NCBI RefSeq assembly: GCF_002224265.1
Contig: NZ_CP012881.1
Coordinates: forward strand, 1-64,000
From: Vibrio vulnificus NBRC 15645 = ATCC 27562
GTDB taxonomy: Bacteria; Pseudomonadota; Gammaproteobacteria; Enterobacterales; Vibrionaceae
Length of the DNA stretch: 64,000 nucleotides
Direction of reading: 5' to 3'
The notes below the pieces were generated by a model. The model did not search any database. It had not been told where the DNA came from and saw only the letters and a program-made list of their open reading frames with translations. Numbering within the stretch: position 1 is the stretch's first letter; every line of letters begins with the position of its first letter. Shown piece after piece: positions 21,301 to 25,328 of this stretch. The translations under genes and the position numbers were made by a program.

Positions 21301-22314
21301 CAAGCTGCCGCTGTCAATATCGAGAGAGATCTGCGGCGCATCTGGCGCTGTGGTATCGAGAGTAAACGTCAGCGTGCTGCTGCCAGAGGTATTGCCTGCT
21401 GCATCGGTCTGACGAACGACGATCGTATTATCACCTTCCACTGGCGTTGGCGCCGTGGTTGTCCATTCACCATTGACAAAGTACTCCACCGTCGCACCTT
21501 CTTCGGTGCCTGCAACGGTGAAATCACCTTTATTGGTCAGGAAGTCATCGACCAAGCTGCCGCTGTCAGTGTCGAGCGAAATCTGCGGGGCATCTGGTGC
21601 TGTAGTATCTAGAGTAAACGTCAGCGTGCTACTCTCAGATGAATTTCCTGCTTCATCAGTTTGGCGAATAATAATGGTATTTTCACCTTCAACAGCGACA
21701 GGTTCAGTTGTTGTCCATTCACCATCCACAAAATATTCAACAGTTGCGCCATCTTCGATATCTGTGACCGTGTATGAACCATCATTTGTTAAAAAGTCAT
21801 CAGCTTTGGAGCCACTGTCCGTATCTAGAGTGACAGTCGGTGCTGATGGTGCAATGGAGTCAATGTCTTGTAATGTTGTATTAGAATCATTTAGTAGATC
21901 AAATAAAGAAAGGCTTTGTGCTTCGTTTAAGCCCAGCGCTTGTAATCCTTGAGTACTAAAGTCAGTGCTCGCCAGAGATTCTGCACCAGTACGCGAAATC
22001 GTTCCGCCAGCCACTAAGCTTGAACCACCGGTTTCGCCTGCGGCCGTCGCAAAGTCGTCACCCAGTTGCGTCGGGTCCTGTCCTTCTTCTAATGCAGCAA
22101 AAATCTGTTGAATGTCATCAGTGATGTTGGTTTCACCGGCATCGGTTGCAATGCGAAATTGGGGTACATCTGTTTCTTCCAGCGTTTCAATAACTAACTC
22201 GCCCGGAGCAATGGCTTGTCCTGGCGCAAGAATTTTAATGTTGCCGTTTAAATCCAGAACAACAATACGACCAGCAGTGAGAGACGCTCCTGCAAGGAAG
22301 GCTGTGAAATCCAT
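3106..22314 (-). CDS. Giant LapA/RTX-type VCBS-repeat adhesin (main open frame, C-terminus frameshifted)
   Basis: Cell-surface adhesin of the LapA/BpfA/FrhA kind, exported by a type 1 system and held in the outer membrane by its N-terminus. I chose ATG 22314, which has AGAGG about 7 nt upstream; the open frame extends to a TTG at 22350 without a better ribosome site. Residues 1 to ~150 form the retention module, with the di-alanine motif TAAG at residues 90-93, the place where LapG-type proteases cut. Then come four 84-aa Ig-like repeats (~153-488), a divergent Ig-like domain, a cadherin-like domain (~591-695), five 98-aa VCBS-type repeats (~700-1189) and 52 identical 99-aa VCBS repeats (~1190-6337). 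The sense frame is lost at ~3300 through an extra C; the last ~65 residues of the open frame are out of frame. The natural protein continues through the damaged fragments below and off the left edge, so it must exceed 7,400 residues. Family assignment is firm; exact length and repeat number are not. Confidence 0.9.
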   Translation of the reverse strand: MDFTAFLAGASLTAGRIVVLDLNGNIKILAPGQAIAPGELVIETLEETDVPQFRIATDAGETNITDDIQQIFAALEEGQDPTQLGDDFATAAGETGGSSLVAGGTISRTGAESLASTDFSTQGLQALGLNEAQSLSLFDLLNDSNTTLQDIDSIAPSAPTVTLDTDSGSKADDFLTNDGSYTVTDIEDGATVEYFVDGEWTTTEPVAVEGENTIIIRQTDEAGNSSESSTLTFTLDTTAPDAPQISLDTDSGSLVDDFLTNKGDFTVAGTEEGATVEYFVNGEWTTTAPTPVEGDNTIVVRQTDAAGNTSGSSTLTFTLDTTAPDAPQISLDIDSGSLADDFLTNKGDFTVAGTEEGATVEYFVNGEWTTTAPTPVEGDNTIIVRQTDAAGNTSGSSTLTFTLDTTAPDAPQISLDIDSGSLADDFLTNKGDFTVAGTEEGATVEYFVNGEWTTTAPTPVEGENTIIIRQTDAAGNTSGSSTLTFTLDTTAQAGTVSVDPITSDDVITETEKNQTITVTGSATGGDIKTGDIVTAIINGNEYKGSVSEDGSWELSVSGSDLAVDTAFEVTVNSTDAAGNEVTSKGESVHRLNDAPTIDTATGSTQVENVAKAGDTVATFTASDLDGDDVTYSITSGNDNGYFAIDSATGVVTLTAAGETALANDALTDTDYRLGVTANDGTVDSEEAFATIKFDGVNDAPVAEAATGAVQEDATITGSISASDVDLGDDASLVFSTDSTVEGLTLNADGSYSFDASSYDSLEAGEKLVLEIPVTVTDDQNATDTTTLTITVTGTNDAPVAEAATGAVQEDATITGSISASDVDLGDDASLVFSTDSTVEGLTLNADGSYSFDASSYDSLEAGEKLVLEIPVTVTDDQNATDTTTLTITVTGTNDAPVAEAATGAVQEDATITGSISASDVDLGDDASLVFSTDSTVEGLTLNADGSYSFDASSYDSLEAGEKLVLEIPVTVTDDQNATDTTTLTITVTGTNDAPVAEAATGAVQEDATITGSISASDVDLGDDASLVFSTDSTVEGLTLNADGSYSFDASSYDSLEAGEKLVLEIPVTVTDDQNATDTTTLTITVTGTNDAPVAEAATGAVQEDATITGSISASDVDLGDDASLVFSTDSTVEGLTLNANGTYTFDASSYDSLSEGQTQVLTIPVVVTDEQGATAETTLTITVTGTNDAATIAGDTAVVADETDAALTLSGTLTSEDVDNTDNSFTAKTIEGTNGTFSIDANGAWTFVANSAFNEMNVGDSKVESFTVTSVDGTPQVVKVTINGTNDAATIAGDTAVVADETDAALTLSGTLTSEDVDNTDNSFTAKTIEGTNGTFSIDANGAWTFVANSAFNEMNVGDSKVESFTVTSVDGTPQVVKVTINGTNDAATIAGDTAVVADETDAALTLSGTLTSEDVDNTDNSFTAKTIEGTNGTFSIDANGAWTFVANSAFNEMNVGDSKVESFTVTSVDGTPQVVKVTINGTNDAATIAGDTAVVADETDAALTLSGTLTSEDVDNTDNSFTAKTIEGTNGTFSIDANGAWTFVANSAFNEMNVGDSKVESFTVTSVDGTPQVVKVTINGTNDAATIAGDTAVVADETDAALTLSGTLTSEDVDNTDNSFTAKTIEGTNGTFSIDANGAWTFVANSAFNEMNVGDSKVESFTVTSVDGTPQVVKVTINGTNDAATIAGDTAVVADETDAALTLSGTLTSEDVDNTDNSFTAKTIEGTNGTFSIDANGAWTFVANSAFNEMNVGDSKVESFTVTSVDGTPQVVKVTINGTNDAATIAGDTAVVADETDAALTLSGTLTSEDVDNTDNSFTAKTIEGTNGTFSIDANGAWTFVANSAFNEMNVGDSKVESFTVTSVDGTPQVVKVTINGTNDAATIAGDTAVVADETDAALTLSGTLTSEDVDNTDNSFTAKTIEGTNGTFSIDANGAWTFVANSAFNEMNVGDSKVESFTVTSVDGTPQVVKVTINGTNDAATIAGDTAVVADETDAALTLSGTLTSEDVDNTDNSFTAKTIEGTNGTFSIDANGAWTFVANSAFNEMNVGDSKVESFTVTSVDGTPQVVKVTINGTNDAATIAGDTAVVADETDAALTLSGTLTSEDVDNTDNSFTAKTIEGTNGTFSIDANGAWTFVANSAFNEMNVGDSKVESFTVTSVDGTPQVVKVTINGTNDAATIAGDTAVVADETDAALTLSGTLTSEDVDNTDNSFTAKTIEGTNGTFSIDANGAWTFVANSAFNEMNVGDSKVESFTVTSVDGTPQVVKVTINGTNDAATIAGDTAVVADETDAALTLSGTLTSEDVDNTDNSFTAKTIEGTNGTFSIDANGAWTFVANSAFNEMNVGDSKVESFTVTSVDGTPQVVKVTINGTNDAATIAGDTAVVADETDAALTLSGTLTSEDVDNTDNSFTAKTIEGTNGTFSIDANGAWTFVANSAFNEMNVGDSKVESFTVTSVDGTPQVVKVTINGTNDAATIAGDTAVVADETDAALTLSGTLTSEDVDNTDNSFTAKTIEGTNGTFSIDANGAWTFVANSAFNEMNVGDSKVESFTVTSVDGTPQVVKVTINGTNDAATIAGDTAVVADETDAALTLSGTLTSEDVDNTDNSFTAKTIEGTNGTFSIDANGAWTFVANSAFNEMNVGDSKVESFTVTSVDGTPQVVKVTINGTNDAATIAGDTAVVADETDAALTLSGTLTSEDVDNTDNSFTAKTIEGTNGTFSIDANGAWTFVANSAFNEMNVGDSKVESFTVTSVDGTPQVVKVTINGTNDAATIAGDTAVVADETDAALTLSGTLTSEDVDNTDNSFTAKTIEGTNGTFSIDANGAWTFVANSAFNEMNVGDSKVESFTVTSVDGTPQVVKVTINGTNDAATIAGDTAVVADETDAALTLSGTLTSEDVDNTDNSFTAKTIEGTNGTFSIDANGAWTFVANSAFNEMNVGDSKVESFTVTSVDGTPQVVKVTINGTNDAATIAGDTAVVADETDAALTLSGTLTSEDVDNTDNSFTAKTIEGTNGTFSIDANGAWTFVANSAFNEMNVGDSKVESFTVTSVDGTPQVVKVTINGTNDAATIAGDTAVVADETDAALTLSGTLTSEDVDNTDNSFTAKTIEGTNGTFSIDANGAWTFVANSAFNEMNVGDSKVESFTVTSVDGTPQVVKVTINGTNDAATIAGDTAVVADETDAALTLSGTLTSEDVDNTDNSFTAKTIEGTNGTFSIDANGAWTFVANSAFNEMNVGDSKVESFTVTSVDGTPQVVKVTINGTNDAATIAGDTAVVADETDAALTLSGTLTSEDVDNTDNSFTAKTIEGTNGTFSIDANGAWTFVANSAFNEMNVGDSKVESFTVTSVDGTPQVVKVTINGTNDAATIAGDTAVVADETDAALTLSGTLTSEDVDNTDNSFTAKTIEGTNGTFSIDANGAWTFVANSAFNEMNVGDSKVESFTVTSVDGTPQVVKVTINGTNDAATIAGDTAVVADETDAALTLSGTLTSEDVDNTDNSFTAKTIEGTNGTFSIDANGAWTFVANSAFNEMNVGDSKVESFTVTSVDGTPQVVKVTINGTNDAATIAGDTAVVADETDAALTLSGTLTSEDVDNTDNSFTAKTIEGTNGTFSIDANGAWTFVANSAFNEMNVGDSKVESFTVTSVDGTPQVVKVTINGTNDAATIAGDTAVVADETDAALTLSGTLTSEDVDNTDNSFTAKTIEGTNGTFSIDANGAWTFVANSAFNEMNVGDSKVESFTVTSVDGTPQVVKVTINGTNDAATIAGDTAVVADETDAALTLSGTLTSEDVDNTDNSFTAKTIEGTNGTFSIDANGAWTFVANSAFNEMNVGDSKVESFTVTSVDGTPQVVKVTINGTNDAATIAGDTAVVADETDAALTLSGTLTSEDVDNTDNSFTAKTIEGTNGTFSIDANGAWTFVANSAFNEMNVGDSKVESFTVTSVDGTPQVVKVTINGTNDAATIAGDTAVVADETDAALTLSGTLTSEDVDNTDNSFTAKTIEGTNGTFSIDANGAWTFVANSAFNEMNVGDSKVESFTVTSVDGTPQVVKVTINGTNDAATIAGDTAVVADETDAALTLSGTLTSEDVDNTDNSFTAKTIEGTNGTFSIDANGAWTFVANSAFNEMNVGDSKVESFTVTSVDGTPQVVKVTINGTNDAATIAGDTAVVADETDAALTLSGTLTSEDVDNTDNSFTAKTIEGTNGTFSIDANGAWTFVANSAFNEMNVGDSKVESFTVTSVDGTPQVVKVTINGTNDAATIAGDTAVVADETDAALTLSGTLTSEDVDNTDNSFTAKTIEGTNGTFSIDANGAWTFVANSAFNEMNVGDSKVESFTVTSVDGTPQVVKVTINGTNDAATIAGDTAVVADETDAALTLSGTLTSEDVDNTDNSFTAKTIEGTNGTFSIDANGAWTFVANSAFNEMNVGDSKVESFTVTSVDGTPQVVKVTINGTNDAATIAGDTAVVADETDAALTLSGTLTSEDVDNTDNSFTAKTIEGTNGTFSIDANGAWTFVANSAFNEMNVGDSKVESFTVTSVDGTPQVVKVTINGTNDAATIAGDTAVVADETDAALTLSGTLTSEDVDNTDNSFTAKTIEGTNGTFSIDANGAWTFVANSAFNEMNVGDSKVESFTVTSVDGTPQVVKVTINGTNDAATIAGDTAVVADETDAALTLSGTLTSEDVDNTDNSFTAKTIEGTNGTFSIDANGAWTFVANSAFNEMNVGDSKVESFTVTSVDGTPQVVKVTINGTNDAATIAGDTAVVADETDAALTLSGTLTSEDVDNTDNSFTAKTIEGTNGTFSIDANGAWTFVANSAFNEMNVGDSKVESFTVTSVDGTPQVVKVTINGTNDAATIAGDTAVVADETDAALTLSGTLTSEDVDNTDNSFTAKTIEGTNGTFSIDANGAWTFVANSAFNEMNVGDSKVESFTVTSVDGTPQVVKVTINGTNDAATIAGDTAVVADETDAALTLSGTLTSEDVDNTDNSFTAKTIEGTNGTFSIDANGAWTFVANSAFNEMNVGDSKVESFTVTSVDGTPQVVKVTINGTNDAATIAGDTAVVADETDAALTLSGTLTSEDVDNTDNSFTAKTIEGTNGTFSIDANGAWTFVANSAFNEMNVGDSKVESFTVTSVDGTPQVVKVTINGTNDAATIAGDTAVVADETDAALTLSGTLTSEDVDNTDNSFTAKTIEGTNGTFSIDANGAWTFVANSAFNEMNVGDSKVESFTVTSVDGTPQVVKVTINGTNDAATIAGDTAVVADETDAALTLSGTLTSEDVDNTDNSFTAKTIEGTNGTFSIDANGAWTFVANSAFNEMNVGDSKVESFTVTSVDGTPQVVKVTINGTNDAATIAGDTAVVADETDAALTLSGTLTSEDVDNTDNSFTAKTIEGTNGTFSIDANGAWTFVANSAFNEMNVGDSKVESFTVTSVDGTPQVVKVTINGTNDAATIAGDTAVVADETDAALTLSGTLTSEDVDNTDNSFTAKTIEGTNGTFSIDANGAWTFVANSAFNEMNVGDSKVESFTVTSVDGTPQVVKVTINGTNDAATIAGDTAVVADETDAALTLSGTLTSEDVDNTDNSFTAKTIEGTNGTFSIDANGAWTFVANSAFNEMNVGDSKVESFTVTSVDGTPQVVKVTINGTNDAATIAGDTAVVADETDAALTLSGTLTSEDVDNTDNSFTAKTIEGTNGTFSIDANGAWTFVANSAFNEMNVGDSKVESFTVTSVDGTPQVVKVTINGTNDAATIAGDTAVVADETDAALTLSGTLTSEDVDNTDNSFTAKTIEGTNGTFSIDANGAWTFVANSAFNEMNVGDSKVESFTVTSVDGTPQVVKVTINGTNDAATIAGDTAVVADETDAALTLSGTLTSEDVDNTDNSFTAKTIEGTNGTFSIDANGAWTFVANSAFNEMNVGDSKVESFTVTSVDGTPQVVKVTINGTNDAATIAGDTAVVADETDAALTLSGTLTSEDVDNTDNSFTAKTIEGTNGTFSIDANGAWTFVANSAFNEMNVGDSKVESFTVTSVDGTPQVVKVTINGTNDAATIAGDTAVVADETDAALTLSGTLTSEDVDNTDNSFTAKTIEGTNGTFSIDANGAWTFVANSAFNEMNVGDSKVESFTVTSVDGTPQVVKVTINGTNDAATIAGDTAVVADETDAALTLSGTLTSEDVDNTDNSFTAKTIEGTNGTFSIDANGAWTFVANSAFNEMNVGDSKVESFTVTSVDGTPQVVKVTINGTNDAATIAGDTAVVADETDAALTLSGTLTSEDVDNTDNSFTAKTIEGTNGTFSIDANGAWTFVANSAFNEMNVGDSKVESFTVTSVDGTPQVVKVTINGRTMRRTIAGDTAVVADETDAALTLSGHLDLRRCGQHRQQLHREDHRRHQRHVQHRRQWRVDVRGEQCVQ
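3303..18746 (-). repeat. 52 tandem identical 297-bp VCBS repeats
   Basis: Direct tandem array with a period of exactly 297 bp (99 codons). Fifty-one successive windows from 3637 to 18487 show the same sequence in two reading frames, and I see no base difference between copies; the left-most copy lacks one G near 3316. Each protein unit starts at GTNDAATIAGDTAVVADETD, contains NSFTAKTIEGTNGTFSIDANG and ends with TPQVVKVTIN, the VCBS pattern. Because the period is a multiple of three and one antisense frame lacks stops, a long spurious open frame appears on the plus strand. Total array about 15.4 kb. Confidence 0.95.
18747..20216 (-). repeat. Five tandem 294-bp VCBS-type repeats
   Basis: Period 294 bp (98 aa), boundaries at 19041, 19335, 19629, 19923 and 20217. 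Four copies appear identical (NDAPVAEAATGAVQEDATIT at the start, SSYDSLEAGEKLVLEIPVTV in the middle). The copy next to the 297-bp array (18747-19040) keeps the first half but has a different second half (SEGQTQVLTIPVVVTDEQGA), a junction unit. Confidence 0.9.
20849..21856 (-). repeat. Four tandem 252-bp Ig-like repeats
   Basis: Period 252 bp (84 aa), boundaries at 20849, 21101, 21353 and 21605. Each unit begins DTTAPDAPQISLD, contains EEGATVEYFVNGEWTTTAP and ends GSSTLTFTL. The repeats are similar but not identical at DNA level; the N-terminal-most copy is the most diverged. These are Bap/LapA-type bacterial Ig-like domains following the retention module. Confidence 0.9.
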
Positions 22315-22730
22315 AAATAACCTCTGAGATGACTGTAGTACTTTCGTCAATTTTTTGACTGACAGACTAGTTCTATTTTCTTACCCTATAATATATCAAA
22401 CCGACATAGATGTGGCATCTCAAAATCTAGTCCAATTTACATTTACGTCACTTATTGGCGACTTTGATCACGCAGTCTCATTTTTGAAGCAGAATCACAG
22501 TTTGATTCGCTTCGTTAAAAAAGCCAAAACGCTATATAATTCAATTTCAATAAGTTAGAATTTGATCAATAAATCCACTACAATGTCAGAAAATGAGACT
22601 TTTCATCTCTTTTGGCACATTCATACAAGTAATACCAGTGTTAAAAAATTGACGATTTGCTTTAACAATCTCAAAATTAAGACAGTTAATGCTTTAGAAT
22701 TAGTACAAATAGATTAGTAGGAGAAACACA
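22315..22730. promoter_or_regulatory. Divergent promoter region with paired GTCAA-N4-TTGAC motifs
   Basis: AT-rich 416-bp region between the adhesin and the TolC-like gene. It holds a near-perfect inverted repeat of a 16-mer: TCGTCAATTTTTTGAC at 22344-22359 and GTTAAAAAATTGACGA at 22640-22655 (15 of 16 match as reverse complements). Each copy is itself a dyad of form GTCAA-N4-TTGAC (one mismatch in the second), suggesting a dimeric regulator that binds near both genes. The right copy overlaps a possible -35 (TTGACG 22649-22654) with CAAAAT at 22672-22677 after 17 nt. No regulator is assigned. Confidence 0.45.
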
Positions 22731-24035
22731 GTGAAGTGGACCCAAATAAATGCATTTGCCTTAGGTGCAATGCTGACACTTCCTGCTACAGGGCAAACTC
22801 TGGAGCAAGCTATCTCGATTACATTAGCCACCAATCCTGAGTTAAAAAGTGCATTTAACGAGTTTGTGAGTAAGCGCTACGCCAATGATGCCTCATCCGG
22901 CGCGTACTTACCTCGAATAGACTTAGACGCTGGCATTGGTTATGAATCCATCAATCCAGCAGAGGGCGAATCTACCGATCTCACTCGCAAAGAAGCCTCT
23001 TTGACTTTCACCCAATTGATTTGGGACGGGTCGTCTACGCTAAACGATATGGATCGCACGGCGGCCGAAGCCGAGTCTCTTCGTTACCAGTTACTCGCAG
23101 ATGCTCAAAACAAAGCGCTTGAAGTTACAAAGGTTTACTTAGATTCTGTTAAAGCGTATGAAATTCTTTCCCTTTCAGAAAGTAACCTTGCTACCCACAA
23201 ACGTATCTATAGTGATATTAAAAAGCGCGTGAATTCTGGTATTGGCTCTACTGCCGATCTGTCGCAAGTTGAAGCTCGACTAGCAAAGGCACACGGAAAC
23301 TTGGCAGCAGCTCAAAATAACTTATTTGACTCGCACACCATGTTCACGCGTCTTGTTGGCCAAACGCCGCAATCGCTTATTTTTCCGCGCGCCGACCAAA
23401 CTCAAATTCCATTCACTTTGGATGAAGCGGTCAGCCAAGCTTTTAATCAACACCCTGTGATTAAAGTTTCGCAAGTGGATGTCGATTCTGCTCGTTATCA
23501 ATACAAGCAGACCAAAGGTCGCAACTACCCAACATTTTCTTTTGAAGCCTCACAAACTTGGCGTGATGATGCCGGCGGCGTAGAAGGAAACAGCGATGAA
23601 TTAACTGCAATGCTGCGCATGCGTTACAACCTATACAACGGCGGGACGGATTCCGCAAACTCTGAAAGTGCGGCTTACCAACTCAACAAAGCGAAAGATT
23701 TACGTGAACGTACATTTCGTAGTGTTGAAGAAGGTTTGCGTCTCGCATGGAGTGCCTTGGATTTAACTCTGCAACAAAAAGAGTTCTTATCTGATCACGT
23801 GGACTCCGCATCAGATACTGTGATTGCTTATGAGAAACAGTACCGCATTGGTAAGCGAACATTACTAGACTTGCTCAATACCGAAAACGAGCTATTTGAA
23901 GCACGTAAAGGTTACTTGGATGCAAAGTATGCCGAGCAATACGCTAAGTTCCGTGTGATGAATGCAACTGGCCAACTGTTAAATGCACTGCGTGTGGATA
24001 TTCCTAAAGAATGGGTTGAAGGGGTGGAGTACTAA
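22731..24035 (+). CDS. TolC-family outer membrane channel (LapE/AggA-like)
   Basis: Outer-membrane efflux/secretion channel of the TolC family, expected to form the exit duct of the type 1 secretion system that exports the adjacent giant adhesin. GTG start with AGGAG 8 nt upstream (22719-22723). Residues 1-22 form a signal peptide (LGAMLTLPATGQ). The mature protein has the two internally repeated helical/beta halves of TolC, with the typical LEQAISITLATNPEL and FTLDEAVSQAFNQHPVIKVS starts and the RIGKRTLLDLLNTENELF segment near the C-terminus; 434 aa is the usual length. It diverges from the adhesin gene and overlaps the ribosome site of the following OmpA-like gene. The ABC and membrane-fusion partners are not in the window. 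Confidence 0.88.
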   Translation: MKWTQINAFALGAMLTLPATGQTLEQAISITLATNPELKSAFNEFVSKRYANDASSGAYLPRIDLDAGIGYESINPAEGESTDLTRKEASLTFTQLIWDGSSTLNDMDRTAAEAESLRYQLLADAQNKALEVTKVYLDSVKAYEILSLSESNLATHKRIYSDIKKRVNSGIGSTADLSQVEARLAKAHGNLAAAQNNLFDSHTMFTRLVGQTPQSLIFPRADQTQIPFTLDEAVSQAFNQHPVIKVSQVDVDSARYQYKQTKGRNYPTFSFEASQTWRDDAGGVEGNSDELTAMLRMRYNLYNGGTDSANSESAAYQLNKAKDLRERTFRSVEEGLRLAWSALDLTLQQKEFLSDHVDSASDTVIAYEKQYRIGKRTLLDLLNTENELFEARKGYLDAKYAEQYAKFRVMNATGQLLNALRVDIPKEWVEGVEY

Positions 24036-24036
24036 T

Positions 24037-24663
24037 ATGAAAGCATTTATTTTGCCTCTCGTTTGTTTAACATTTTCGGCAACGTCCGTTATTGCAAGCG
24101 ATAAAGCTGATGAGTACGACTACTTGGCGACACCACGCGCCGATCAAGTTGCTGATCTGCAAGACCAAGATCGAGACGGTGTGATCAACGCGAGAGACTT
24201 GTGCCCTGATACACCAAGCACTGCTGAAATTGATAATGACGGTTGTGGTACTTACGTTAAAACCTCGCAGCAGATGCAAATCCGAGTTTTGTTTGCGAAT
24301 GACTCAGATAAAATTAATCCTGTTTTCCGTAAACAGATTAAAGAGATGTCAGAGTTTTTGAAGCTTTACCCATCAACTTCAATCGAACTACAAGGTTACG
24401 CAAGCCGTACGGGTAATGCAGAACATAACTTAGATCTGTCCAAGCGCCGAGCTGATAACGTACGTGAAATGTTGATTGGTTATGGTATTGCTCAAAGCCG
24501 AGTACGTATCGTCGGCTTCGGTGATAGTGCCTTAGCCAATGAAGGGACGGATGAAGTCAGTCACGCACTTAACCGACGTGTCGTCGCCTCTGTTGTAGGA
24601 TACAAAGGCGATGTGAAAGAAGAGTGGACTATTTTTACTAGCATACCGAAAGCGAAGAAGTAG
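24037..24663 (+). CDS. OmpA-family protein with calcium-binding-like linker
   Basis: Predicted periplasmic/outer-membrane OmpA-like protein (208 aa). ATG 24037 is preceded by GGGTGGAG and lies 1 nt after the TolC-like stop codon; an upstream in-frame start inside that gene would spoil the signal peptide. Residues 1-~20 form the signal peptide. Residues ~40-70 contain an acidic thrombospondin-3-like motif (DQDRDGVINARDLCPDTP, then DNDGCG). Residues ~80-195 are an OmpA C-terminal peptidoglycan-binding domain (LQGYASRTGNAEHNLDLSKR, then RADNVREML). An OmpA-like gene beside aggA is also found in the Shewanella bpfA adhesin locus, so it probably belongs to the adhesin export/anchoring unit; its precise task is unknown. 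Confidence 0.85.
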   Translation: MKAFILPLVCLTFSATSVIASDKADEYDYLATPRADQVADLQDQDRDGVINARDLCPDTPSTAEIDNDGCGTYVKTSQQMQIRVLFANDSDKINPVFRKQIKEMSEFLKLYPSTSIELQGYASRTGNAEHNLDLSKRRADNVREMLIGYGIAQSRVRIVGFGDSALANEGTDEVSHALNRRVVASVVGYKGDVKEEWTIFTSIPKAKK

Positions 24664-24673
24664 TTTTTCACGT

Positions 24674-24700
24674 AAGGGGCATTTCGCCCCTTTTCTTTTA
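24674..24700 (+). terminator. Rho-independent terminator
   Basis: AAGGGGC-ATTTC-GCCCCTT, a 7-bp perfect stem followed by a T-rich tract, 10 nt after the OmpA-like stop codon; it ends the TolC-like/OmpA-like operon. Confidence 0.85.
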
Positions 24701-24779
24701 CTCAGAAATTAATCTCGCATTGGTAACTCTTGGATTAAGTGATACTCTTAGCGACGGTTATTCATAACGAGATTTTACA

Positions 24780-25130
24780 ATGAGCAAATTGACCGCAGAT
24801 ACCCAAGCAAACCTAGAATTATTTATTGAAGAGACTCAAAGCACCAAGTTGGTTTGGGGTTTGCGTAACGAAGAAGGATGGCTAGCTTGTGACTCAACAG
24901 AGTTTGAGCAAAGTGAAGTTATGCCATTCTGGTCAACCAAAGAAGACGCTATGGCACATAACGTTGAAGAGTGGGCTGACTTTGAAGTGTTAGAAATTCC
25001 TCTAGACATCTTCGTTGAAGATTGGTTGATCACCTTAGATGAAGACGGTGTTCTTGTTGGTGTTAACTGGAATGCTCAACTTGAAGGTAAAGAAATCGAA
25101 CCGTCAGAATTGGCAAAAATGTACCTATAA
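24780..25130 (+). CDS. DUF2750 family protein
   Basis: Small acidic cytoplasmic protein of 116 aa, no signal peptide or membrane segment. The pattern LVWGLRNEEGWLACDS ... MPFWSTKEDAMAHN ... LDIFVEDWLITLDEDGVLVG is that of the DUF2750 family, found as stand-alone genes in gammaproteobacteria. No function is known to me. The gene stands between two terminators, so it is probably transcribed alone. The ribosome site (ACGAGA) is weak. Confidence 0.8.
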   Translation: MSKLTADTQANLELFIEETQSTKLVWGLRNEEGWLACDSTEFEQSEVMPFWSTKEDAMAHNVEEWADFEVLEIPLDIFVEDWLITLDEDGVLVGVNWNAQLEGKEIEPSELAKMYL

Positions 25131-25160
25131 TCTTCAGATTCGTTTCATTTATCTGTTGCA

Positions 25161-25188
25161 GACCAGCATTACAAATGCTGGTCTTTGT
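25161..25188 (+). terminator. Rho-independent terminator
   Basis: GACCAGCAT-TACAA-ATGCTGGTC, a 9-bp perfect stem followed by TTTGT, about 30 nt after the DUF2750 stop. Confidence 0.75.
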
Positions 25189-25328
25189 ACATTGGAACAT
25201 TAAATCTCTTCGTTCTATCGAAAAACATTGAAATCATATGCATATTTTATCGTTAGTTATCGAGTGGATCACACCGTTCTCCGTACGTAAAAGATAAGAT
25301 AGGCGACTGGTTCCCCCTTTCTAACACC

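Noticed and set aside
22355..22558. 67-codon plus-strand open frame in the adhesin/lapE intergenic region
   Set aside because: Lies in AT-rich promoter DNA, no ribosome site, no recognisable protein features.
22612..22630. Possible sigma54 site TGGCAC in front of the lapE-like gene
   Set aside because: The required downstream TTGC element at correct spacing is absent.
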